Positions 1 through 6,171 of a stretch of DNA of 10,459 nt are shown piece after piece. The translations under genes were made by a program, and so were the position numbers. The notes under the pieces were generated by a model. That model did no database searches, was not told the origin of the DNA, and was given only the letters and a program-made list of their open reading frames with translations. The DNA is taken from contig JANLXF010000092.1 in the NCBI GenBank assembly GCA_031364965.1, positions 1-10,459 of the forward strand, in the 5' to 3' direction. Position 1 is the first letter of the stretch. Every line of letters begins with the position of its first letter. This DNA comes from JAOUEA01 sp031364965 (GTDB lineage: Bacteria > Actinomycetota > UBA4738 > HRBIN12).

Positions 1-2
1 GT

Positions 3-110
3 CCCGACCTCCTCGCGCAGAAGCTCGCCGAGGCCGAGCGCGCGACGAAACCCTCGCTGGACGACCTCTTCACCAAGGAGCCCGAGCCCAAGCCCGACTG
101 GCCTTCGTGA
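3..110 (+). CDS. C-terminal tail of an unrecognised protein (5' end outside window)
   Basis: An open frame enters from the left edge and ends at the TGA at 108-110. It gives 35 residues that begin PDLLAQKLAEAERATKPSLD and end EPKPDWPS. The first half looks like an amphipathic, charged helix (LAQKLAEAERA). It is followed by an acidic and proline-rich end (FTKEPEPKPDWPS) that is probably disordered. No domain can be recognised from so short a piece, so no function is given. Codon composition matches the neighbours (G/C in nearly every third position), which supports real coding. It lies on the same strand as the following hydrolase but is separated from it by 70 bp and a GC palindrome, so co-transcription is uncertain. 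Confidence 0.6.
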   Translation, partial: PDLLAQKLAEAERATKPSLDDLFTKEPEPKPDWPS

Positions 111-180
111 CCGGGCCGCGCGGCCTCCGTCGACATCCTGACCCGGACTAGACTCGCGTTCCCGAGGAAGGAGATGCCCG
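111..180 (+). promoter_or_regulatory. Leader of the enzyme block with a strong Shine-Dalgarno
   Basis: This 70-bp non-coding stretch lies before the first complete gene. AGGAAGGAG at 165-173 is a strong ribosome binding site seven bases before the ATG at 181 and fixes that start. TAGACT at 149-154 resembles a -10 element, but the nearest -35-like hexamer (TCGACA, 130-135) is only 13 bp away, so no promoter is firmly placed. If the block has its own promoter it should lie here or inside the upstream gene. Confidence 0.45.
114..125. other. Perfect 12-bp GC palindrome just after the first stop
   Basis: GGCCGCGCGGCC is its own reverse complement and lies three bases after the upstream stop codon. 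As RNA it could form only a short GC hairpin with a four-base loop, and no T-run follows, so it is not a classical intrinsic terminator. It could be a weak terminator, a protein-binding palindrome or a chance product of the high GC content. Confidence 0.25.
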
Positions 181-963
181 ATGTGGCCTGACGGGATGCG
201 AGCGGCCGCGGCCCTCACGTTCGACTTCGACGCCGAGGAAGTGTGGATCGGCGAGGATCCGGCGAACGCGAACAAGCCGGGCGTCCTCTCGCAGGGGACC
301 TACGGCGCGAAGGTTGCGGTCCCGCTGATCCTCGAGCTCCTCGAACGCCACGGCGTCACGGCCACCTTCTTCGTGCCGGGGCGGGTCGCGGAGCGGCACC
401 CCGAGCGCGTCCGCCAGATCGTGGACGCCGGCCACGAGCTCGCGCATCATGGCTACACCCACACCTCGCCGACCAAGCTCTCCGCCGAACAGGAGGAGCA
501 GGAGCTGACGAAGGGACTGGAGATCCTCCGTTCCTTCGGCGCCGAGATCGTGGGCTACCGGTCGCCGTCGTGGGACTTCAGCGACGCCACAGAGGCGCTC
601 CTGGTCACGCACGGGTTCGCCTACTCCTCGAACTTCATGGACGACCTCAAGCCGTACCGGCGCGAGGGCACGTCGCTGATCGAGGTCCCGATCCAATGGA
701 CCCTGGACGATGCCGCCCACTTCTGGTTCGACGGCGCGACGTGGACGAAGAAGATCTCGACCGCGAGCGAGGTCCGGGAGATCTGGGAAGGGGAGTTCCG
801 CGGCTACCTCCGCCTGGGCGGGGCGTTCGTGCTCACGTGTCATCCCCAGGTGATCGGCCGTCCGTACCGGCTGGAGATGCTCGACGATCTGGTCGGCTGG
901 ATGCGGCAGCAGGACGGCGTGTGGTGGGCCACGTGTCGCGAGATCGCCGGCAGGGTGGCGTGA
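181..963 (+). CDS. NodB-fold (polysaccharide deacetylase family) hydrolase, HpPgdA/PuuE/cyclic-imide-hydrolase-like
   Basis: This 260-residue single-domain protein has the NodB homology fold. Motif 1 is the variant TFDFDAE (residues 13-19), with D15/D17 in place of the usual TFDDG. Motif 2 is HHGYTH, with H90 and H94 four apart as in the metal-binding H-x3-H. Motif 3 is YRSPSWDFS (126-134). A late LTCHP (218-222) supplies the conserved His H221. The pattern DxDAE, a loop, TFFVPG, then IVDAGHE followed by the H-x3-H motif recalls Helicobacter pylori PgdA and the related allantoinase PuuE and cyclic imide hydrolases, rather than secreted chitin or peptidoglycan deacetylases. There is no signal peptide or membrane segment, so it is expected in the cytosol. 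This fits hydrolysis of a small cyclic amide or imide better than wall modification, but the substrate is inference. The start is fixed by the Shine-Dalgarno at 165-173. Its TGA overlaps the next gene by four bases (GTGA). Confidence 0.88.
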   Translation: MWPDGMRAAAALTFDFDAEEVWIGEDPANANKPGVLSQGTYGAKVAVPLILELLERHGVTATFFVPGRVAERHPERVRQIVDAGHELAHHGYTHTSPTKLSAEQEEQELTKGLEILRSFGAEIVGYRSPSWDFSDATEALLVTHGFAYSSNFMDDLKPYRREGTSLIEVPIQWTLDDAAHFWFDGATWTKKISTASEVREIWEGEFRGYLRLGGAFVLTCHPQVIGRPYRLEMLDDLVGWMRQQDGVWWATCREIAGRVA

Positions 964-1739
964 GCGGGAACCGCGCGATCGTCACCGGCGCCGCGCGTGG
1001 ACTGGGCGAGGCCGTCGCCTCTCGTCTGGTCGCCGACGGATGGCACGTGGCCCTCGTCGACGTCGTCGACGAGGTCGAGACGACGGCCGCCGCACTCGCC
1101 GCGACGGCCCCGGACGCCACCGTCGTCGGGATCGTCGCCGACGTCTCGCGCGAGAACGACGTGGAGCGGGCCGTCACGCAGGCTGCCGACGTGCTCGGGG
1201 GCCTCGACGCGCTGGTGAACAACGCGGGGATCGGCGGCTCCGACACGCCTGTGGTCGATACCTCCCTCGACGCGTTCCATCGCGTGCTCGACGTGAACCT
1301 CGTCGGCTCGTTCCTGGTCGCGCGCGCCGTGGCGACGGTGCTGCTCGCTCAGGGCTCGGGTGGCGCGATCGTGAACCTCGGGTCGATCCTCGGCCAGCGG
1401 GGCGAGGCGGGCAGCGCCGCCTACTCCGCGTCGAAGGCGGGCGTCACGCTGCTTACCCAGGCCCTCGCGCTCGAGCTCGGCCCGCACGCGATCCGGGTGA
1501 ACACCGTGGCGCCGGGGAACATGGCGACCGAGATGCACTGGGAGTACGTGCGCGACCTCGCCGCCCAGATGGACGTGGGGTTCGACGAAGCGCGCGACCA
1601 CGTTCGCTCTGGCATCCCGCTCGGGCGTCACGGCACCGGCGACGACATCGCGGGCACGGTCGCCTGGCTGTTGTCGGACGACGCCTCGTACGTCACAGGC
1701 CAGACGATCGGGGTGAACGGCGGGGTGGTCCTCTCGTGA
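960..1739 (+). CDS. Short-chain dehydrogenase/reductase (SDR), first copy
   Basis: This classical SDR has 259 residues and a Rossmann fold. The cofactor motif is TGAARGLG (residues 9-16). D34 lies at the end of beta-2, which normally favours NAD(H) over NADP(H). D61-V62 contacts adenine and NNAG is at 87-90. The catalytic set is N113, S142 (in NLGS), Y155 and K159 (YSASK). The C-terminal YVTGQTIGVNGG is typical of the family. The GTG at 960 was chosen because it places the glycine-rich motif nine residues from the N-terminus and gives a four-base GTGA overlap with the preceding stop, with AGGG at 952-955 just upstream. The open frame runs much further upstream, but that part only shadows the hydrolase. 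It oxidises or reduces a small alcohol/carbonyl; the substrate cannot be read from sequence. Translational coupling suggests it acts with its neighbours. Confidence 0.93.
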   Translation: MSGNRAIVTGAARGLGEAVASRLVADGWHVALVDVVDEVETTAAALAATAPDATVVGIVADVSRENDVERAVTQAADVLGGLDALVNNAGIGGSDTPVVDTSLDAFHRVLDVNLVGSFLVARAVATVLLAQGSGGAIVNLGSILGQRGEAGSAAYSASKAGVTLLTQALALELGPHAIRVNTVAPGNMATEMHWEYVRDLAAQMDVGFDEARDHVRSGIPLGRHGTGDDIAGTVAWLLSDDASYVTGQTIGVNGGVVLS

Positions 1740-2491
1740 GTGGCGCCTTCGAGAGCCGCCGCGCCCTGGTGAGCGGGGGGGCGGGCGGGATCGGACTGGC
1801 CACCGCCCGCCTGCTCGCCGAGCGCGGCGCCCGCGTCGCGATCCTGGATCGCGATCCGGCGATCAGCCGGGACGCGGCCGCCACGATCGAGGGCGTCGCG
1901 GTGGTCGCCGACGTCCGCGACGCCGAGCAGGTGGCCGCGGCCGTCGCCCAGGCGGCCCGCGACCTTGGCGGCCCGATCGAGGTCTGTGTGAACGCCGCCG
2001 GCATCTACCGGATCGCGTCCTTGCTCGAGCTCGGACCCGAGGAGTGGGACGAGGTCCTGGCGATCAACCTCCGTGGTTCGTGGCTCGTCGCCCGGGAGGC
2101 CGTCCGTGGCCTCGTCGCGGCCGGTGTGCGCGGTGGGGCGATCGTGAACATCTCCTCGACCGCCGGCTTGATCGCCGATGCGAGCGAGCCCGGCGCCCAC
2201 TACAACGCCAGCAAGGCAGGCGTGATCGCGCTGACCAAGCAGATGGCGGCCGAGTGGGCGCCGCACGGCGTCCGGGCGAACGCGGTGTGCCCCGGGGTGA
2301 TCGAGACGTCGATGCTCCGACTGATGGACGACCCCGTGGCGGGCCAGACGTACCTCGACCACCAGGTGCCGCTCGGCCGGCTCGGGCAGCCCGAGGAGGT
2401 TGCCGCCGTGATCGTCTTCCTCGCCTCGGACGAGGCGAGCTACGTTACGGGGGTCGCGGTGCCGGTCGACGGCGGCGTGACCTCGATCTGA
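1736..2491 (+). CDS. Short-chain dehydrogenase/reductase (SDR), second, divergent copy
   Basis: This second classical SDR has 251 residues. Its glycine motif is SGGAGGIG (residues 13-20), with Ser instead of the usual Thr. D38 ends beta-2 (NAD preference) and D59-V60 follows. NAAG at 86-89 replaces the commoner NNAG. The catalytic residues are N111, S141 (in NISS), Y156 and K160 (YNASK). The C-terminus SYVTGVAVPVDGG is family-typical. The GTG start at 1736 overlaps the previous TGA by four bases (GTGA), with GGGGTGG at 1722-1728 as a possible ribosome binding site. It resembles its neighbour only at family motifs, so the pair looks like two recruited enzymes, perhaps for successive steps or for two stereoisomers, rather than a recent duplication. 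The substrate is unknown. Confidence 0.93.
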   Translation: MSGAFESRRALVSGGAGGIGLATARLLAERGARVAILDRDPAISRDAAATIEGVAVVADVRDAEQVAAAVAQAARDLGGPIEVCVNAAGIYRIASLLELGPEEWDEVLAINLRGSWLVAREAVRGLVAAGVRGGAIVNISSTAGLIADASEPGAHYNASKAGVIALTKQMAAEWAPHGVRANAVCPGVIETSMLRLMDDPVAGQTYLDHQVPLGRLGQPEEVAAVIVFLASDEASYVTGVAVPVDGGVTSI

Positions 2492-2498
2492 AGGGAGA
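2491..2498 (+). promoter_or_regulatory. Ribosome binding site of the C45 hydrolase
   Basis: AAGGGAGA begins at the last base of the preceding TGA and sits three bases before the ATG at 2502. Only ten bases separate the genes, so they are almost certainly on one transcript. Confidence 0.6.
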
Positions 2499-2501
2499 GA
2501 C

Positions 2502-3683
2502 ATGGAGCCCGGGTCCCCCGTCGTGCGTCCCCCGTTCCCCCACATCGCCGTGGAAGGGGGCCCCCGCGAGCGCGGGCGATCCTATGGGGAGCAGACGCGC
2601 GATCGCGTGCACCGCTCGATCGAGGCGTACGAGCAGGTCTTCGCCCACTACGCGGGGTGGGACTGGGCGCAGGTGAGGGCCGAGGCGGTCCGGTACCGCG
2701 ATCCGATCGCGCGGTTCAGCGCGAAGTACCTCGAGGAGATCGCCGGCATCGCCGAGGGAGCCGGCGTGCCCGAATCCGACGTCCTCGCGCTTAACGTCCG
2801 CACCGAGGTGATGTTCGCGGCGAAGGCGCGCGCCGCCGCCGGGCTCGGCGACCGGCCGAACCTGCCCCACGAGTGCAGTGCCTTCGCCGTGCTCGCGTCC
2901 CGGAGCGCGGAGGGGCACACGCTGATCGGGCAGAACTGGGACTGGCTCCTCCATTCCTTCGACACGTGCGTCGTCCTCGAGGCCCGGCAGGACGACGGCC
3001 CGGATTTCGTGACGGTGGTCGAGGCGGGGTTGCTGGCCAAGACCGGGATGAACTCGAGCGGGATCGGTCTGGCGACCAACGCGCTCGTGTCCGACGAAGA
3101 CCGCGGCGAGCCCGGCGTGCCGTACCACCTGCTGCTGCGGTCCATCCTGGACGCCGAGACGATCTCCGACGCCTACGCCGCGCTGCAACGGGGGGTCCGC
3201 TCGTCCTCGGCGAACTTCTTGGTCGCTCACGTCGACGGGGTGGCGGTCGACGTGGAGGGCTCGCCGGGCGACTTCACGAAGCTCTACCTGAACTTCCCGG
3301 AGGACGGCGTCGTGCTCCACACGAATCACTTCCGCTCCAACGCTTTCGACGGCGATGACGTGTCGCTCTGGGTGATGCCCGACAGCCCGTTCCGGTTGGA
3401 GCGGCTGGCCACCGGCGTCCGGGGCGTCGGGTCGCTCTCACTCGACACGTTCCGCGGGCTCCTCGCCGACCACTCGAACTACCCCTCGGGCGTGTGCTGT
3501 CATCCCGACGCGCGGATGGACCCGCACGACCAGGGATCGACGGTGGCCTCGATCCTGATGGACCTCGACGCGAAGCGGATGTGGGTGGCCGACGGCCATC
3601 CCTGCACGAACCCGTACCGCGAGCTCGACTACTCGTCGTTCCTCGCCAAGCCGTCTCCCGTGCTCGCGGGCAGGCCCGCGTGA
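2502..3683 (+). CDS. C45-family autoproteolytic acyltransferase/amidohydrolase (penicillin acyltransferase-like Ntn hydrolase)
   Basis: This 393-residue protein has the landmarks of peptidase family C45 (acyl-CoA:6-aminopenicillanate acyltransferase and relatives). An N-terminal segment with RERGRSYGEQ (22-31) comes first. The HECSAFAV stretch (123-130) contains the probable nucleophile C125. GQNWDW is at 143-148, HTNHF at 273-277, and a C-terminal CCHPD...TVASILMDL block is followed by GHPCTNPY. In this family the precursor cuts itself before the Cys, so products of about 124 and 269 residues are predicted and the new N-terminal Cys becomes the catalytic residue. Members hydrolyse or transfer small acyl groups on amide bonds; Drosophila Tan (N-beta-alanyldopamine hydrolase) is another. 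No signal peptide is visible, so it is likely cytosolic. The TGA overlaps the next GTG by four bases. The substrate is not determinable. Confidence 0.88.
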   Translation: MEPGSPVVRPPFPHIAVEGGPRERGRSYGEQTRDRVHRSIEAYEQVFAHYAGWDWAQVRAEAVRYRDPIARFSAKYLEEIAGIAEGAGVPESDVLALNVRTEVMFAAKARAAAGLGDRPNLPHECSAFAVLASRSAEGHTLIGQNWDWLLHSFDTCVVLEARQDDGPDFVTVVEAGLLAKTGMNSSGIGLATNALVSDEDRGEPGVPYHLLLRSILDAETISDAYAALQRGVRSSSANFLVAHVDGVAVDVEGSPGDFTKLYLNFPEDGVVLHTNHFRSNAFDGDDVSLWVMPDSPFRLERLATGVRGVGSLSLDTFRGLLADHSNYPSGVCCHPDARMDPHDQGSTVASILMDLDAKRMWVADGHPCTNPYRELDYSSFLAKPSPVLAGRPA

Positions 3684-4702
3684 CGATCCGCTGCGGCGTC
3701 GGCCTGATCACGTGCCAGCGAGCGCCGGGCGAGACCCGAAGCGACGTCGAGCTGTACGCCGACGCGCTCTCGTTCGCCGAAACGGCCGAGCGGCTGGGCC
3801 TGGACTCGGTCTGGGTGAGCGAGCATCACTTCGTAGATGACGGCTACCTGCCGTCGCTCCTTCCGATGTGCGCCGCGATCGCGGCGCGGACCTCGCGGAT
3901 CGAGATCGGCACGGCCCTCCTGCTCGCCCCGCTCTACGAGCCGCTGCGCCTGGCGGAGGACGCGGCGGTCGTCGACCTGATCTCGGGCGGGCGGCTGATC
4001 CTCGGGCTCGGCCTGGGATGGCGCGACGAGGAATTCGAGGCGCTCTCGATCCCGCTCCGCGACCGGGTCCTGCGGCTCGAGGACGCCGTCGCGGTCTGCC
4101 GAACGGCGTGGGCGGGGGAGGCGGTCGGTGGCGATCGGCCCGACGTGGTGGTGACGCCGGCACCGGCGCGCCCGGGGGGACCGCCGATCTGGATCGGCGG
4201 ACTTTCGGAGCCTGCCGCGCGGCGCGCCGGCCGGATCGCCGACGGCTTCATGGCCACGGAGGTGACCCCCGCCACCCTCGCCGAGCAGGTGGGCTGGGTG
4301 CGCGAGGAAGCCGAGCGGGCCGGCGGCACGAGTGCCGCGCGCACGATCTCGATGCACGTGCCGACCTACGTCCACGACGGCGATCCGGAGGCCGGCTGGG
4401 CCGAGGTGCTGGCTCCCCACCGATACGTCGGATGGAAGTACGAGGACATGGAAGGCGCGCGGTCGCGCCCCGCCGGGTCCCCGTCGCCGCCCCCGGTCAC
4501 GCCCGGCGAGGAGGCCGAGCTTCGTGCGGGCATCGTCTTCGGGGATGCCGCCGAGGTGGCGGCGACGATCCGGTCGTTCGCCGAGGCGGCCGGAGGCGAC
4601 CTGCACTTCATCGCCCGCGTCTACTGGCCCGGGCTCGCACGCGACCGGCAAGAGGCGCTCTTGCAGCGATTCTCGAACGACGTCGTGCCCCTCCTCGCCT
4701 GA
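3680..4702 (+). CDS. LLM-class (luciferase-like) flavin-dependent oxidoreductase
   Basis: This 340-residue protein has a bacterial-luciferase-like TIM barrel. Hallmarks are the N-terminal strand CGVGLITCQ, SVWVSEHHF (43-51, with the flavin-site E48-H49-H50), GTALLLAPLYEP (77-88), and GGRLILGLGLGWRDEEFE (103-120), then PPIWIGG (168-174) and ARRAGRIADGFM (180-191). Such proteins use FMN or coenzyme F420. The family includes alkane, sulfonate and EDTA/NTA monooxygenases, the pyrimidine-ring-opening RutA, and F420-dependent dehydrogenases. The GGRLILGLGLGW layout is common in actinobacterial F420-type members, but the cofactor cannot be decided here. A proline-rich stretch around 262-275 is probably an exposed loop. 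The GTG at 3680 was chosen for its GTGA overlap with the preceding stop and its position just before the first barrel strand. No flavin reductase partner is in the window. It may supply an oxidative step in the same pathway. Confidence 0.88.
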   Translation: MTIRCGVGLITCQRAPGETRSDVELYADALSFAETAERLGLDSVWVSEHHFVDDGYLPSLLPMCAAIAARTSRIEIGTALLLAPLYEPLRLAEDAAVVDLISGGRLILGLGLGWRDEEFEALSIPLRDRVLRLEDAVAVCRTAWAGEAVGGDRPDVVVTPAPARPGGPPIWIGGLSEPAARRAGRIADGFMATEVTPATLAEQVGWVREEAERAGGTSAARTISMHVPTYVHDGDPEAGWAEVLAPHRYVGWKYEDMEGARSRPAGSPSPPPVTPGEEAELRAGIVFGDAAEVAATIRSFAEAAGGDLHFIARVYWPGLARDRQEALLQRFSNDVVPLLA

Positions 4703-4708
4703 TCAGGG

Positions 4709-4723
4709 CCCGCGGTACGCGGG
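4709..4723 (+). terminator. Short GC hairpin after the oxidoreductase gene
   Basis: CCCGCG GTA CGCGGG forms a six-base-pair perfect stem with a three-base loop, beginning seven bases after the stop codon at 4702. No T-run follows, so it is at best a weak or partial terminator. It may lower read-through, or protect RNA ends, between the enzyme block and the transporter block. Confidence 0.35.
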
Positions 4724-4809
4724 TGCGCCCGAAGCCAACTTGACGGCAAGGCCCGAGTGTGGCGCGATACCCGGGTCCGCACGTGCGCGCGAACGACTGG
4801 GGGAGTGGG
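4724..4809 (+). promoter_or_regulatory. Leader of the ABC transporter block, with Shine-Dalgarno and a lone -35-like hexamer
   Basis: This is the largest non-coding gap in the + strand run. TTGACG at 4740-4745 matches five of six bases of the -35 consensus, but no convincing -10 lies 16-19 bp downstream (the nearest AT-bearing stretch, GATACC at 4766-4771, is 20 bp away). GGGGGAG at 4799-4805 is the ribosome binding site for the ATG at 4810. The gap is a plausible place for a separate promoter, giving the importer independent expression from the enzymes. No riboswitch-like structure was recognised. Confidence 0.35.
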
Positions 4810-6171
4810 ATGAGCGATCGAACGTCGGGTTCCGGGGGGTCGTCCAGCGGCGGCACGATGTCGCGCCGGTCCTTCTTGCAGGGCGTCGGGGGCGCCGGCT
4901 TGGGAGGGCTCGTGGTCGGGGGGGTCGGCGGCTACCTCGCGGGGAACGGCTCGTCGTCGGACTCCACCCCCACGGGGGGCGCCTCGGGCGGGGGTTCGTC
5001 CGAGGCGATCACGATCGGGGTCGGGAGTCCGGTGACCGGCCCGTTCGCCGGCGACGGTCAGCAGATGGTCCGCGGCGTCGAGCTCGCCGTCGAGGAGCTG
5101 AACGCGATGGGCGGGGTGGGCGGCCGCCAGATCGAGGTCCAGGTCCTGGACACGAAGGCCCAGGAACCCGACGTGATGAAGTCGGTGGTGACGAAGTTCG
5201 TCTCGCAGAATGTCGCCGCGATGCTCGTGGGCTTCACGACCTACACCTCGGTCGAATACCCGATCGTGGGCGAGTCCAAGATCCCGATGTTCCACGTCAA
5301 CACCTGGCAGGACAACGTCGAATTCGTCGCGAAGAACCAGATCACCAACATCTACCAGGGCGACCCGTCGCAGCTTTCCTACGGTCCCGGGCTGATCGTG
5401 CTGATCAACGACCTGATCGACCAGAAGAAGTGGACGCCGTCGGCCGAGACGATCGCGATCGTCTCGTCGAACGACCCCTACAGCCTCTCGATCTCGAAGA
5501 GCTTCGAGGCGGGGATGAACCAGCAGGGGTGGCAGACCACGATGTTCGAGCAGTTCACCGTGCCGCAGGCCGACTACAGCGCGATCCTCGTGAAGATCAG
5601 GGACAACCCCCCGGGGATCGTCTTCTTCAGCGACTACGCCCCGGGCGACGAGGCGTCGTTCATCAAGCAGTTCCGCCAGTCTCCGACGAAGTCGCTCGTG
5701 TACCAGCAGTACGCGCCGTCGATCCCGGAGTACCTCGACCTCGCGGGCCCCGCCGCCGACGGTGTGATGTGGTCCACGGTGGTCGGCGTGATCCAGGGTG
5801 ACCCGATCGCCGAGCGGTTCAACGTTGCGTTCAAGGAGAAGTTCGGCCGCGAGGCGGGATTCTCGAACGCCGGGGACCACTACGACATGACGAAGATGTG
5901 GGCGACGGCCGCGAGCCTGGCCGGCGACCCATACGACTTCGATGCGGTGAACGCGGTCCTCGCGAACTCGGCCTACCGGGGGGTGTGTGGCGCCTACACG
6001 TTCACGAACGCCGGGCCGGGCGAGCTGACGTGCATCCCGTATCCGGATGAGACGGCCGATCCCTCGATCGGCATGGCGCACCTCACGTTCCAGATCCAGA
6101 ACGGCAAACAGGTCCTGATCGCGCCGGACCCCTACACCACGGGAACGTTCCAGCTGCCTGAGTGGCTGTGA
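4810..6171 (+). CDS. ABC transporter substrate-binding protein, branched-chain amino acid/amide (HAAT, Peripla_BP_6) type, with Tat signal
   Basis: This 453-residue extracytoplasmic binding protein starts with a Ser/Gly-rich lead. It is followed by a twin-arginine motif SRRSFLQ (18-24), a glycine-rich hydrophobic stretch (about 25-44) and a low-complexity Ser/Gly/Thr linker (about 46-64). The binding fold begins at ITIGVGSPVTGPFAGDG (67-83) and continues with GVELAVEELNAMGGVGGRQIEV and later SAILVKIRDNPPGIVFF (257-273), all typical of LivJ-like proteins. No lipobox Cys follows the signal; the only cysteines are C393 and C408, which could pair. The ATG at 4810 was chosen for its GGGGGAG ribosome site. 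A later in-frame ATG at 4858 (MSRRSFLQ) would also give a complete Tat signal. The ligand is unknown; this class binds branched-chain amino acids, urea, amides and aromatic acids. The gene overlaps the next by GTGA. Confidence 0.92.
   Translation: MSDRTSGSGGSSSGGTMSRRSFLQGVGGAGLGGLVVGGVGGYLAGNGSSSDSTPTGGASGGGSSEAITIGVGSPVTGPFAGDGQQMVRGVELAVEELNAMGGVGGRQIEVQVLDTKAQEPDVMKSVVTKFVSQNVAAMLVGFTTYTSVEYPIVGESKIPMFHVNTWQDNVEFVAKNQITNIYQGDPSQLSYGPGLIVLINDLIDQKKWTPSAETIAIVSSNDPYSLSISKSFEAGMNQQGWQTTMFEQFTVPQADYSAILVKIRDNPPGIVFFSDYAPGDEASFIKQFRQSPTKSLVYQQYAPSIPEYLDLAGPAADGVMWSTVVGVIQGDPIAERFNVAFKEKFGREAGFSNAGDHYDMTKMWATAASLAGDPYDFDAVNAVLANSAYRGVCGAYTFTNAGPGELTCIPYPDETADPSIGMAHLTFQIQNGKQVLIAPDPYTTGTFQLPEWL

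Noticed and set aside
130..154. TCGACA and TAGACT as a -35/-10 promoter pair
   Set aside because: The spacer is only 13 bp and both hexamers are imperfect, so the pair is not called. TAGACT is mentioned only as a weak -10 candidate.
243..959. Long open frame upstream of the first SDR, which could suggest a fused N-terminal domain
   Set aside because: It lies in another frame of the hydrolase gene and encodes Arg/Gly/Pro-rich sequence with no fold. The GTG at 960 gives a normal SDR start.
4759..4809. GTG at 4759 as the binding-protein start
   Set aside because: It lacks a ribosome site and would add a non-signal-like stretch before the Tat motif. The ATG at 4810 has GGGGGAG just upstream.
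4332..5801. Long + strand open frame bridging the oxidoreductase end and the binding protein
   Set aside because: It is out of frame with both recognised proteins and Arg/Pro-rich; it is a GC-rich shadow.
4621..6081. Very long open frame on the - strand opposite the binding-protein gene
   Set aside because: Its translation is His/Arg/Asp/Val-rich with no motifs, typical of the antisense of GC-rich coding DNA. The + strand frame encodes an unmistakable binding protein.
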